This document shows positions 48,850-60,398 of a DNA stretch of 64,000 nt, in pieces; the first letter of the stretch is position 1, and each line of letters begins with the position of its first letter. The position numbers and the translations under genes were made by a program. Below the pieces are notes generated by a model. That model had not been told where the DNA came from. It ran no database searches and saw nothing but the letters and a program-made list of their open reading frames with translations. This stretch comes from Metaphire vulgaris. Taxonomy: Eukaryota > Annelida > Clitellata > Crassiclitellata > Megascolecidae. The DNA lies in the NCBI GenBank assembly GCA_018105865.1, contig CM030835.1, forward strand, positions 1,319,316 through 1,383,315, in the 5' to 3' direction.

Positions 48850-49240
48850 TAACTTTGTTGCCTACAAGAGGTGCATCCTCACGTTCCGCGCCCTGCACGA
48901 TCCAGCTTTCCCGGACTACCTGGCGTCGTTGGTCCTAAGACCATCGTCTAACGACAGGCGTCCGCAACTGAGGTCCAGTCGAGACGTCAGACTGGTCGTT
49001 CCTCCTCCGTCTCGAACAGCAAAGTTTGGCGAGAGGTCGTTCAAGTGCGGAAACCCTATTCTTTGGAATGCATTACCCGGCCATGTGACTAGAGAGTCCA
49101 ATCTTGAATCGTTCGCTAGGAATCTTAAAACTCACTTCTTCGAGACATCGTATTAGTGTAAAGCGCTCTAGCCTTTGACTTTTCGTTATGTTTTTGCGCT
49201 ATATAAATCGACTTTCTAACCTAACCTAACCTAACCTAAT
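48850..49240 (+). pseudogene. 3' end of an L2/CR1-type LINE with CTAAC tail
   Basis: An open frame to 49156 reads KRCILTFRALHDPAFPDYLA then NPILWNALPGHVTRESNLES and FARNLKTHFF. Its 3' UTR has GCGCTATATAAAT and ends in about five CTAAC units, a typical LINE 3' tail. 5'-truncated. A different subfamily from 36950. Confidence 0.8.
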
Positions 49241-50060
49241 AGTGTCACAATGTGGTCTAAAATTGGGTCAAATTTATCTTTCACTCTGTACTAATAAGAA
49301 AATCGTAATATATTCGAGTTTTATTTATATTCTAGGCAGATAGTCGCGTTTCCTGGGTATTTATATATCCAAACATCCCTGTTTGCTTGCTGATATAATT
49401 TATCGTGCGTCGTATACGTTATGTGTGAAGAGCTCTTGGATCTGATTCAAATTTATAGCCGCTTATACGTTAAATCAACGCGAGAGAATGTTTATAGTAG
49501 CTATTTTGGTATTGTACAGTATATTGTTTTCAATCGATTGTTCAGTGAAACGGAAATATAAAAAACAACTGGGTTGTAATCAACCCAGTTATCTTAAGAC
49601 GCTACTGATCCTTCGACCTACTACTAATCACTCCACTCGAGGCCGGTACTCGGCAGGACTTTCATTTGCTGTTTCTCATTCTCGCACAGTCATTGGCACT
49701 AGTTGTTTCTCAGTGTGCGGCCCTAACAGGGTGCGATTTGTGATCTGGAGCAGACATATAGCGAGCGTGGAGCGCGAGCATATAGTGGGGATTTGGGAGC
49801 CAGAAAACTGCAGTTGTTGACAACTTCCAATATTAAGAACTGCTGTGTGATTCCAACGAATTTTTCCCAGTTTTAGAATATTTTCGAAATAATAAATGCT
49901 TTGAGAACTCAAGATTTGGCCAGCAAATTTCTTACTAATTGCAATCTCAAAAGCCGTTTTAATAAACGCAAAATGTTTGCAACATTTGTGCTTCAATTTT
50001 TGTTGAGAATTCCACATATAAATCCCGTCTAAGTGCAAGGCCAACTGTCCATTGTGTTCC

Positions 50061-50246
50061 CAGTGGAGGCTCCACCGGGGGGGTCAGGGGGGGCCCGTGC
50101 CCCTATTGAGTGCCCCCCCAGTGGCCCCCCAGTTGGGACCCTATACTTAATGCTACATACATTAAAAACAAATGGTTGGCCCCCATGATTAGAAGTTGCC
50201 CCCCAACGGCCCCCCCCCCACTTGCCAAATCCTAGAGCCGCCACTG
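50061..50246. mobile_element. 186-bp hAT-like MITE, perfect 8-bp duplication
   Basis: CAGTGGAGGCTCCACCGG and (inverted) CAGTGGCGGCTCTAGGA. Both flanks TGTGTTCC. C/G homopolymer-rich interior. Confidence 0.9.
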
Positions 50247-51789
50247 TGTGTTCCTGAAACGCTGAAAGACCTATTTCACACAAGGCTTGCATAATTATTG
50301 CAAAATTTGGAAGGCTTTGCGATAGGCCTATGCCAAATAATAGCTAACTCAATATGGTGAAAATTGGCAAGAACAGTACACACGCTAGTCTCTAGCAGTT
50401 AGTTTGATTCGCGCGAGGCCCATACATTCCAAATCACTATAATAACATAAAACCAGTATGTCACATGCTACACTGTATGTAATTACTATACCTTACAGTA
50501 GGTACTTAATGATAAATGTCAACCAGCTTTGTCGAATTCGGTTATTGAGCGCTCCTGAAGATATTTATTAAATTCTCGCTTACTTACTCCTCCCTCCCCA
50601 CTTGGGGGGAGGGGGCGTTTTCTTTAAAAGTAAGCAGGCAATACAGACTCAATTACATAAAGCAGTCTAGCTCTTGAAAGTTGAAACTTAAGTTCTCCTA
50701 AATAACTTCGAACTCACAATGAAAAAGTACGAAAAGGAATACAGTAACCTACTCATTTCAAACAAAGAGCCTTTGCGAAAATGTTTCAGCAATAATCTAT
50801 TTTACCGAATCTGAAAAATTTCAACTTGTTAAGTTTCGACGATGAAGATCTCGACGATGCCAGTCAGAGATTGCTTATTAATTTAACATTCCAGGTTGAA
50901 GAAAACACAGTTAGTAAAAGAATTTCCAAAAATGACTTTTTTCCAAAGCCAGTTTATTGTGAAATGGTCCATTTTTCAAAATACACGATCACATGTTTGT
51001 ACTGCAAAGCAAGCACAAACCTACACTTGTTAGAGACTATACTGTATTATCGATGCTGCGTGGTACGAGAGTTACAGCTTCGTGCGTCAGCATCCAAACG
51101 CCCGATGTTCTATCTATTTCCTGACAAAGGTGTCGGATAGTTGAAAGAACATTTTATGCGGGATTGTGTTAAGACGTTGTAAAACAAGACCGAGCCAGTG
51201 CCATCATTCAAGAGATATCTTATCGTTGCCGTAATACCGTAAAGATAAGAGTATCTATCGCCGTGAGAGACTAAGACACGTAGGTGCAAAGGTGATGTTA
51301 TTTTTCGCACGGTAAAAGACAAAAATAGAAGCAATGAAATTATATATATGAAATACAATGACAATGACAACGAGTCAATACATGCACATGCAAGAGTACA
51401 TCATGTCACGACATACAAACAGACAAGGAGAAGAAAAAAGGACAGAACAGAAGACAGACAGAGACAGAGCGAGAGCGAGAGACAAACAGAGACAAAGCAA
51501 GATACAAAGGAGAAGACAGCGTAAGAAAGAGGAGCTTACGGTCTGCAAACGGCGACTACATTGTAAGAAAAACGCTTTGTACATTTAAGAAACGGATTGG
51601 GAGACACAAACATCAGTCTTTTAGTGCAAAAGTTGTGGACAGATGGGAATGAATTGGACGAGAGGATAGTAATGGCTACGAATGTGAATGATTTCAAAAT
51701 AAACCTATGTAGGCCCACTATAGGATACTAGATTTGGATGAGTGCAATATAATGGTTCTCACACAGGTCAAACCCTCATGAACCACTTT

Positions 51790-51790
51790 A

Positions 51791-51863
<73 letters not shown>
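51790..51863. repeat. TTA triplet microsatellite
   Basis: About 24 units. Confidence 0.97.
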
Positions 51864-51864
<1 letters not shown>

Positions 51865-52135
51865 AATGTTTTACATTACATGCAATTAAGCAATTAATAC
51901 ACTTTTCACTGTTTATCCCGCAAATACTCAAAATCCCATTGCTATTATTCTGTAAACTATTATGTAATCTTATTTAAAAGCTGTTGCACTGCATACACAT
52001 GCACGCACACGCACTCTCTTCAATAGTTCAATAGAATGGCGTTAGATTTAAACTCTGCTGAATATCCTACGACAATCGTCAGATTAAGCGCACAGATGCG
52101 TTAGAAACTAGTTTAAAATTATTTGCCGACGCTGT

Positions 52136-52147
52136 GTGTGTATGTGT

Positions 52148-52211
<64 letters not shown>

Positions 52212-52262
52212 TAATATATATATTTATATGGCAAAATATCACATATATGATATATATATATA
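52136..52262. repeat. TG/TA microsatellite next to GPCR 3' end
   Basis: Long TA run with a duplicated GGCAAAA(A)TA spacer, about 130 bp from the GPCR stop codon. Confidence 0.96.
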
Positions 52263-52392
52263 TGGCAAAAATACAGTTGAGTGAATTATTCCAAGTGCTT
52301 CAGTTTGCATAACATAAGAGCGACATTCCAACCAACGACTGCCATTGTTGTTGTTGTTGCTGTTGTAACTGCGATAAACAGATCTGTTTGCG

Positions 52393-53649
52393 TTAAGTTA
52401 TCGGGGTCTGTTCTTGCCGGGACAAATAGCGACTGGCCGTCGTTCGCGGGTCGCTCTTGCAGGCCATTTCGTAACCGTTCCGCAGCGACACGGGACTGCT
52501 CCTGTGCAAAGCCCTGAGAACGACCGTCCTGCGCAGTCCTCGCCTGCGACTCCCGGGCGATCGACAGAGCAGCGCGCGCAGCTCCTGGCGAAACTGCCGT
52601 CGGAAGAGACAGTAGATGGCGAAGTTGAGTGCAGAGTTCGTCGTAATAAGCAGGTTGCTGATGTGATAGTAGCGGTAGTAGACGGAGCACGTCCTCTTCA
52701 GGTCCTCGTCGACCAGGTAGAAGAGTATCTGGTTGACGGACGCCGGCGTCTCGCAGACGATGAAGGAGACGACGATGACGATCATGACCAGCGTGATGTT
52801 GTTCTCCTCGGTGCTCGATCGACCGAGCAGCGACCGACGCGAGTACTGCGCCCGCTTCAACTCGTACACGAGATGAACGTTCAGAACGATCAGTATGCTG
52901 AGAGGCAGCAGATAGACGAACAGAAAGTACGCTATGTTCTCGTACAGGATGTTGTACAGGTGGTACGACGTCAGACCGACGTTGACGCGTTTCGTGACGG
53001 TGACGTTGTTGACGCTGCTGACGTCATCGACGAAGCGGTACTCGACGAACCGCGGGGCGTTGAAGACGAAGATGCAGACGATCATGACGGCGATCTGACG
53101 CTTGACGTTCCGTTTGGAGCACAGGCGGGCGGCGTGCAGTGGCCGGCAGACGGCGACGTAGCGGTTGGCGGCCACGAGGACCACCATCCAGACGGTGCCC
53201 AGCTGTATCATGTGGGCGAACGGCCAGGCGATCATCTGGAAGTAGTCGAAGATCGGATCGAGCTGAGCACTGCGTCCCAGATGGACGACCATCGCCGGGT
53301 ACATGTGTACGAACACCGCCGTGGCCAGGAAGACGTTGTCGACGACAGCCAGAGACTTCAGCAGGAACGTCGATACGTTGTTCCGCGAGTATTTGTGCAG
53401 GATGGCGAACGACAGACAGTTCCCGATCAGGCCGAACCCGCAGACGGTGCCGTAAACGGGACCGTAGGCGAGAAAGAAGAACAGCTCGCCGGAGCATGGA
53501 ACCGACGGGTCTGGCTCGACGACGCTGCCTCGCTGTCCTCCTCCGTCCGCCGCCGATCGAAATTCCTCGTCGCTGAATTTCAGAACGGTGTCGACCGTTG
53601 TGTTGTTAAAGGCAGATCCCGGAGGAATATCCATAGGAGCGATCCGCAA
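52393..53649 (-). CDS. FMRFamide-receptor-like rhodopsin-family GPCR, 418 aa, single exon
   Basis: A plasma-membrane receptor, probably for a neuropeptide. Seven hydrophobic spans at about 57-82, 94-118, 138-161, 184-200, 235-262, 285-310 and 327-348. The TM3 end has NRYVAVCRPLHA in place of DRY; TM6 has SFIVCETPASVNQI; TM7 has NSALNFAIYCLFRRQFR, the N-S/P-xxNFxIYC-F-R-FR form of FMRFamide receptors. N-glycosylation sites in the N-terminus (NNTT, 15-18) and loop 2 (NNVT, 214-217). TM3 start and loop 2 lack the usual disulfide cysteines. The basic, Ser-rich tail (360-418) could carry kinase sites. The GC-rich third positions produce long antisense open frames. The start is the first Met; no intron needed. 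Ligand unknown. Confidence 0.88.
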   Translation of the reverse strand: MRIAPMDIPPGSAFNNTTVDTVLKFSDEEFRSAADGGGQRGSVVEPDPSVPCSGELFFFLAYGPVYGTVCGFGLIGNCLSFAILHKYSRNNVSTFLLKSLAVVDNVFLATAVFVHMYPAMVVHLGRSAQLDPIFDYFQMIAWPFAHMIQLGTVWMVVLVAANRYVAVCRPLHAARLCSKRNVKRQIAVMIVCIFVFNAPRFVEYRFVDDVSSVNNVTVTKRVNVGLTSYHLYNILYENIAYFLFVYLLPLSILIVLNVHLVYELKRAQYSRRSLLGRSSTEENNITLVMIVIVVSFIVCETPASVNQILFYLVDEDLKRTCSVYYRYYHISNLLITTNSALNFAIYCLFRRQFRQELRALLCRSPGSRRRGLRRTVVLRALHRSSPVSLRNGYEMACKSDPRTTASRYLSRQEQTPIT

Positions 53650-53790
53650 GGAACCGGGTTTCTTTATTTTCTCAGATCAGACGTTCCTATATTATTAGAT
53701 CTGCAAAAGGAAACGAAAAAGTCGGTTCGTATTAATACCGGATATTTATAGTCGAAGGCTTCTATTGTTTCTTTGGTATCGACGACTTTA
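53650..53790 (-). promoter_or_regulatory. short gap between GPCR start and satellite: 5' UTR/promoter candidate
   Basis: Only about 140 bp of unique sequence separates the start codon from the satellite. No TATA box or initiator stands out, so the true promoter may lie within or beyond the satellite. Confidence 0.3.
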
Positions 53791-54592
53791 AATAAATTAT
53801 GTCATTTAAAGGAATAAATAAGTTGTCGAAATGGCGGACACTTTCCACACAGGAATGCATAGCGTTATGCATTATATAGCGGGTGGTCACAGTTGAGGCG
53901 CTCTAGAAGATTCATACGGCGGAATATCGATATAAAATCGATTGGGATTGGTGAAATAGTGTATGCGAGTGGTAATGTGGTAATTCTATTAAAAATTATG
54001 TCATTTAAAGGAATAAATAAGTTGTCGAAATGGCGGACACTTTCCACACAGGAATGCATAGCGTAATGCATTATATAGCGGGTGGTCACAGTTGAGGCGC
54101 TCTAGAAGATTTATACGGCGGAATATCGATATAAAATCGATTGGGATTGGTGAAATAGTGTATGCGAGTGGTAATGTGGTAAATCTATTAAATAAATTAT
54201 GTCATTTAAAGGAATAAATAAGTTGTCGAAATGGCGGACACTTTCCACACAGGAATGCATAGCGTAATGCATTATATAGCGGGTGGTCACAGTTGAGGCG
54301 CTCTAGAAGATTCATACGGCGGAATATCGATATAAAATCGATTGGGATTGGTGAAATAGTGTATGCGAGTGGTAATGTGGTAATTCTATTAAATAAATTA
54401 TGTCATTTAAAGGAATAAATAAGTTGTCGAAATGGCGGACACTTTCCACACAGGAATGCATAGCGTAATGCATTATATAGCGGGTGGTCACAGTTGAGGC
54501 GCTCTAGAAGATTCATACGGCGGAATATCGATATAAAATCGATTGGGATTGGTGAAATAGTGTATGCGAGTGGTAATATGGTAAATCTATTA
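53791..54592. repeat. 201-bp satellite, array 1, four units
   Basis: GTCATTTAAAGG starts at 53801, 54000, 54201, 54402 (spacing 199, 201, 201). Each unit holds AAATGGCGGACACTTTCCAC, GCATTATATAGCGGG and ATCGATATAAAATCGATTGG. Copies are over 95% alike by eye. Confidence 0.97.
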
Positions 54593-55459
54593 AAACGTTG
54601 AGCGCTAGGGACGTCAACTGACGTCCTTATTTTGTTTTCTCAGGGCGCTAGGGACGTCATATGACGTCCCTCGTTCAATGCAAACTATTTTAGCTTATTC
54701 GGATCTTATTTAAATCAGTCTTCTTCTTCCTATAGTTGCATTAGAATGAGGGACCAATCAAAAAAGCGTATTCTGGGATTGGAAGATGTATGAATATTTG
54801 TCATTTATAACATTTGTTGACAAAAAACCACAATAAGCGGGTGGTAGTTGAGGCGCTCAACCACAGCCTCGTAATTATAATCCTCCCTGACGCGTCGTTA
54901 TAAACGTACACCCTAGAGAATTCCGGCGGAATATCGATGTAAAAATTACGAGGTAATTCTATTTGCATTTGTCATTTAAAGGAATAAATAAGTTGTCTTC
55001 CATCCAGTGAAGCGGACAATTTTTGGCTCTAGAAGATTCATACGGCGGAATATCGATATAAAATCGATTGGGTGAGGAAGGCATTTGGACCAGATAATAA
55101 AGGCTGGAATTTTAGTTGAAGTTGTGTCCATTTTATGGCAGTAACTTTTCACCAATCGCCATTGTTGAGCTAACTGTTGAGGTCGAGTGGTAATGTGGTC
55201 ACCTTGTCAGGTCACCGGCAGTTTCCTATGAATTGGCGCATACGATTGAGTAAAGTATGAACATGATATTAAGTAACAGATGGCATTTAAACGCATCTAA
55301 GTTGCTTCAAAATATTTATGCATTATATAGCGGTGGTTACAGGCGTCTAACGAGTGTGTCGATTGGGAAAATAATCTAGCGGTATTCACGCTGGTTAAGC
55401 ATTAACGCATTCGACACCACCCGCGCCTCAGTAATCAATCGTATCGCAGTCAACGTGTT
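54593..55459. repeat. scrambled spacer between satellite arrays
   Basis: Starts with a foldback (54593-54681) carrying two GCGCTAGGGACGTCA/TGACGTCC palindromes. Then come satellite pieces in altered order: GGGTGGTAGTTGAGGCGCTC near 54840, GTCATTTAAAGGAATAAATA at 54970, the ATCGATATAAAATCGATTGG block at 55049, GCATTATATAGCGG at 55319. Confidence 0.85.
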
Positions 55460-56868
55460 AAATAAATTATGTCATTTAAAGGAATAAATAAGTTGTCGAA
55501 ATGGCGGACACTTTCCACACAGGAATGCATAGCGTTATGCATTATATAGCGGGTGGTCACAGTTGAGGCGCTCTAGAAGATTCATACGGCGGAATATCGA
55601 TATAAAATCGATTGGGATTGGTGAAATAGTGTATGCGAGTGGTAATATGGTAAATCTATTAAATAAATTATGTCATTTAAAGGAATAAATAAGTTGTCGA
55701 AATGGCGGACACTTTCCACACAGGAATGCATAGCGTTATGCATTATATAGTGGGTGGTCACAGTTGAGGCGCTCTAGAAGATTCATACGGCGGAATATCG
55801 ATATAAAATCGATTGGGATTGGTGAAATAGTGTATGCGAGTGGTAATGTGGTAAATCTATTAAATAATTTATGTCGTTTAAAGGAATATATAAGTTGTCG
55901 AAATGGCGGACACTTTCCACACAGGAATGCATAGCGTAATGCATTATATAGCGGGTGGTCACAGTTGAGGCGCTCTAGAAGATTTATACGGCGGAATATC
56001 GATATAAAATCGATTGGGATTGGTGAAATAGTGTATGCGAGTGGTAATATGGTAAATCTATTAAATAAATTATGTCATTTAAAGGAATAAATAAGTTGTC
56101 GAAATGGCGGACACTTTCCACACAGGAATGCATAGCGTTATGCATTATATAGCGGGTGGTCACAGTTGAGGCGCTCTAGAAGATTTATACGGCGGAATAT
56201 CGATATAAAATCGATTGGGATTGGTGAAATAGTGTATGCGAGTGGTAATATGGTAAATCTATTAAATAAATTATGTCATTTAAAGGAATAAATAAGTTGT
56301 CGAAATAGGCGACACTTTCCACACAGGAATGCATAGAGTTATGCATTATATAGCGTGTGGTCACAGTTGAGGCGCTCTAGAAGATTCATACGGCGGAATA
56401 TCGATATAAAATCGATTGGGATTGGTGAAATGGTGTATGCGAGTGGTAATATGGTAAATCTATTAAATAAATTATGTCATTTAAAGGAATAAATAAGTTG
56501 TCGAAATGGCGGACACTTTCCACACTGGAATGCATAGCGTAATGCATTATATAGCGGGTGGTCACAGTTGAGGCGCTCTAGAAGATTCATACGGCGGAAT
56601 ATCGATATAAAATCGATTGGGATTGGTGAAATAGTGTATGCGAGTGGTAATGTGGTAATTCTATTAAATAAATTATGTCATTTAAAGGAATAAATAAGTT
56701 GTCGAAATGGCGGACACTTTCCACACAGGAATGCATAGCGTTATGCATTATATAGCGGGTGGTCACAGTTAAGGTGCTCTAGAAGATTCATACGGCGGAA
56801 TATCGATATAAAATCGATTGGGATTGGCGAAATAGTGTATGCGAGTGGTAATATGGTAAATCTATTAA
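55460..56868. repeat. 201-bp satellite, array 2, seven units
   Basis: GTCATTTAAAGG (GTCGTTTAAAGG once) at 55471, 55672, 55873, 56074, 56275, 56476, 56677, exactly 201 bp apart. Few substitutions and no length change. Confidence 0.97.
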
Positions 56869-57273
56869 GTGTAGAAACAAGTGACATGCCTAGCGCGTAG
56901 TTCAGACCTGCTTGAAATCTGAATAAAATTCTACTTCTTCCCATCTGTTGAGGTTCGACGCTAGATCGTTTGAAGACGATCGTATTTTCCACAGGTAGCG
57001 CTTGCGACAATATTGACAATCTGTCACTATTATTAGCACGGTACTGGCCGCTGGTGATCAAGTTCTCATTCAATGACGTTCAAGAAGCAGCTAGTCGAGA
57101 GCTAAACAGGTATTGTCAAGTGTCGGCGGAAACCTGAAAGATTACTTCGGTCGAATCTCACGATTCTTTCAACTAACAAAACTAAAGTTAAATTAGGAAA
57201 ATTAAACACAAAACCCGATCAAGAAGTAGCGGATACGGAGGCGGGGTGGGGTGGGGTGTGTGGGCGCAAAAAC

Positions 57274-57285
57274 TGCGCATGCGCA
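57274..57285. promoter_or_regulatory. palindromic NRF1-type site TGCGCATGCGCA
   Basis: Perfect TGCGCATGCGCA in a GC-rich patch (57238-57310), the consensus of NRF1/erect-wing sites in CpG promoters. No gene start is recognised beside it. Confidence 0.3.
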
Positions 57286-57796
57286 CTCACAACACGATCG
57301 GTTTCTGCGTGCATCGACGCATTCGATTATATTGCACCACTTATTGTTTTTGGCTAGTACTAGTATATGGCTCTAATAAATCAAATACGCGACAATAGAA
57401 AAGTCCGAATCAACCTGGCGATGACGACGATGAAAATTGAAATCCAGAATACAAGGAGACTACGTGTTCGCAAAACGTCATAAGTACATGGACGACGTGT
57501 GGAGCGATCAAATGGGTCCTACTCCTCCTCCGCTATTTGCAGATCAATGTAAGCCAACACTAGAATAACACCTGAACGCAAAAATCGATCAGATGCAAAT
57601 TGAATTTTTCAAGCCGAGTTCGTTAATAGATCAATAAATGAAATGATGATGACGATACTTCTGATCTTTTAGGCCCCGGGCAGAATATCAAGGCACTAAA
57701 AACCTAGCCTATAATGGATGATTTTCTAGAGTTCTGAATAGTTCAGATCACCTCTGTCTTGTGTCTTCTTGACGCTTACCTATATCGCAAAATAAA

Positions 57797-57847
57797 TAAA
57801 TAAATAATAATAATAATAATAATAATTATTATTATTATTATTATTAT
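57797..57847. repeat. TAA / TTA microsatellite
   Basis: AATAAATAATAAT passes into ATTATTATT, a weak palindrome. Confidence 0.9.
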
Positions 57848-58077
57848 CACCATTATCTATATGCACTATGCACTTCTATAGCACTAGTTCTATTACCCGA
57901 GGGTATCAATCGATGGTACTTCAAATCCATCCGCAAAAGATCCATGCAGGTCATTCCAGATATCAGTCAGAGGGAGACGACAGCAAAACATCGATGTTTC
58001 GACTGATATCAGACTTATAGGGACCTCTGTGAAGCGACGTTACTCAACAGATGGGCAAGCAAAGACCTAGTGAAATA

Positions 58078-58108
58078 GCAGCAGCAACAGCAGCAGCAGC
58101 AGCAGCAG
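58078..58108. repeat. CAG microsatellite
   Basis: About 10 CAG units with one interruption. Confidence 0.9.
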
Positions 58109-58430
58109 GCGAGGCATTCACAGCAGCTGTTGTCTGTTACACTTTCCAAACAAACTCGCCTAACCACAGAAATCTGTACGCAATAGAATGAATAGATCAA
58201 TGGACAGAGAACATAGATAGTGACAGGCATCGCAGTGGTGCTGTCATAGCCTAAGACTAAAACGAGGATTTTACCGACTGCGTAGACTTCTGTATCTCTT
58301 CCAATCTTCAAACCCTTGGCCCATCGCCAGACTAACAGTGTATTCGACTGCTTGTTCCGGATATCTCCCCTTACCTTCAGTAAAATCGTGCAGTGTCTTT
58401 TCACCCCTACTCCCCTCCCGCGGCGTCATT

Positions 58431-58811
58431 TAAAAATGTCCCTAAAATGTCCAATTTGTGCAATAGAGAATACCACAGGCAAAATTCTGAATGCAAGAAC
58501 TTTTGATATACAAGAGATAGTGCCCTAATTTTTGAAAATCTTGATTAGCAGGTGCTCTTCACTTCTCTGTCAAAGGTGCTAGCCATTCACACGTCTGCCA
58601 ATACCATTCTCTGTAGTTTAAAAATGTCCCTAAAATGTCCAATTTACGCGATAGAGAATACCACAGGCAAAATTCTGAATGCAAGAACTTTTGATATACA
58701 AGAGATAGTGCCCTAATTTTTGAAAAAAACTTGATTAGCAGGTGCTCTTCACTTCTCTGTCAAAGGTGCTAGCCATTCGCACGTCTGCCAATACCATTCT
58801 CTGTAGTTTAA
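58431..58811. repeat. tandem duplication of a 188-bp unit
   Basis: AAAATGTCCCTAAAATGTCC starts at about 58433 and 58621; both copies run to CATTCTCTGTAGTTTA. Almost identical, so recent. Confidence 0.95.
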
Positions 58812-58828
58812 GCACCAATTGGTTAGAC

Positions 58829-59250
58829 CAGTGCTTCCCAAACTTTTTCCAGCCACGGCACACTATCCAAGAAACATACAGTCAGCGGCACGCTGCAGCC
58901 AAAACACAGGCACGCATTTCGTTTTTACACTGTAAATGATGCATTTGCATAGGCCTACCAGTGCTATATATTATGCTCTAGTAGACGTATACAAGTAGTA
59001 TAATACTGAATAAAATAAGAAGTATAATACTGACTACCGATCTTCATAAGTACATGTCTTGTGTGCAATCAGTATCACTATTTCATGCCTAACTTCATTG
59101 AAGAGGTATAATCAACTTATAATTAGCAATTAATACGGCACCATTATTATTTTACTCTCTATATATTACCCAACATTTTGCCACGGCCACACTTCTATGC
59201 CGTTGCTGCGGCACAGTTGTGTGCCGCGGCACACAGTTTGGGAAGCACTG
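58829..59250. mobile_element. 422-bp hAT element, perfect 8-bp duplication
   Basis: CAGTGCTTCCCAAACTTTTT and (inverted) CAGTGCTTCCCAAACTGTGT. Both flanks GGTTAGAC (58821-58828, 59251-59258). Subterminal GCGGCACAC/CCACGGCACAC repeats. No transposase ORF: non-autonomous. Confidence 0.93.
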
Positions 59251-60029
59251 GGTTAGACAGTTGCAATATTTTCATGGAATTTGTTCACCGACAATCTTAA
59301 AAAGTTCATCATCCTTTGAATACCTTTTAATTGAACCATGCAGGTACTTGATGCATGGCGACTCCTCTAACTCTGTTTCTGACCAGTTTTTCTCTGTATC
59401 ACTTTTTGCATAAAGGTCGCCTTTGGTTGGTTTCTTTGGTAGGCCTATAGTTCCTCATTTGCCATCTCTTCCACTCATCTAATCCGAAGTATGTTCCTGT
59501 ATCAATTCTTTTAAAAAGCAAGTATTCTCCTTTCCGAGTCGTTGGCAACGGTCCATGTCTCACAGCCGTATAGTCGAGAGAACTGCTAAAAATGCATTGT
59601 TTCGAGTACTTATTTTTCTCCTTCCAAGACTTATTGTTTTGCTCTTTCAAACTTTCTCCAGGCAGCCAGATTCACTAGAGCATTCGCTGGGCTGCTCTTA
59701 TTTTCAAGACAAGGAGATAACATTTCTCTTGTGATCTTCATCTCAGGTTTCGAAAGAGCAATTAACAAGATCAAAGAACATGTTAAAGGCGTATCAGTGC
59801 AGGGAGTACCAAGTAACAATCAATTAATTGGAGTACCAATCACTAGCCTTACGTTCCTACAACATGCCCTGGAACATGAAACCAATCTCTGCTGAGCAGT
59901 GTTCCCACAGCAGCAATGATTTTGTTGATGTCTTTTCCTTACTAGCTTCACGTATATTGCATTACAATACAAATGTTAAGCCATCATTCGCGGCAATATT
60001 ATTGCCGATTCGTATGAATACGTATGCCC

Positions 60030-60045
60030 ATTGAGAGAGAGAGCC

Positions 60046-60107
<62 letters not shown>
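60030..60107. repeat. GA microsatellite
   Basis: About 38 GA units, one interruption, abutting the next MITE. Confidence 0.97.
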
Positions 60108-60108
<1 letters not shown>

Positions 60109-60113
60109 AGGAC

Positions 60114-60398
60114 CAGTGGCGGTTCCACGCGGAGGATGAGTGGGGATGCATCCCCAACCGGACCTTTTTTGTTTGTCAAACTATTTTTGGGTAAAAGTCA
60201 AGTAAATTGACTGGAGAAAATGTTGGTGAACTTTTTTGCTTGTCAGCCTATTTTTCGATGAAAGTCGAGTAAAATTCGGGAAAAATTGCCTTTTTTGCTT
60301 GCCAGAATTTTTCAGCAAAGTTTATTTGACGATTTAACCAACTTCCTGTGAATTCATTTCACACACCCCACCACCAATAAATCCTGGAACCGCCACTG
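60114..60398. mobile_element. 285-bp hAT-like MITE
   Basis: CAGTGGCGGTTCCACG and (inverted) CAGTGGCGGTTCCAGG. Flanks AACAGGAC and AACAGAAC (one difference). Three internal CTTTTTTGCTTGTCAG-type repeats. Confidence 0.88.

Larger units (their letters stand above)
47442..52392. other. TPPP 3' region and intergenic DNA
   Basis: About 5 kb with a LINE end, one MITE and several microsatellites. No gene recognised; no clear AATAAA close to the TPPP stop. Confidence 0.6.

Noticed and set aside
44849..49240. Former telomere or chromosome fusion point
   Set aside because: The telomere-like stretches are short and lie inside a MITE and at a LINE 3' tail.
52414..53751. 445-codon plus-strand open frame, and a second of 145 codons, over the GPCR
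   Set aside because: Antisense shadows caused by the GC-rich third positions of the GPCR; Arg/Asp/Val-rich with no domain.
53791..56868. CRISPR-like array
   Set aside because: Units are contiguous 201-bp tandem copies without unique spacers, in a eukaryotic genome.
56741..57073. 110-codon minus-strand frame
   Set aside because: Half is satellite sequence; the remainder has no known domain.
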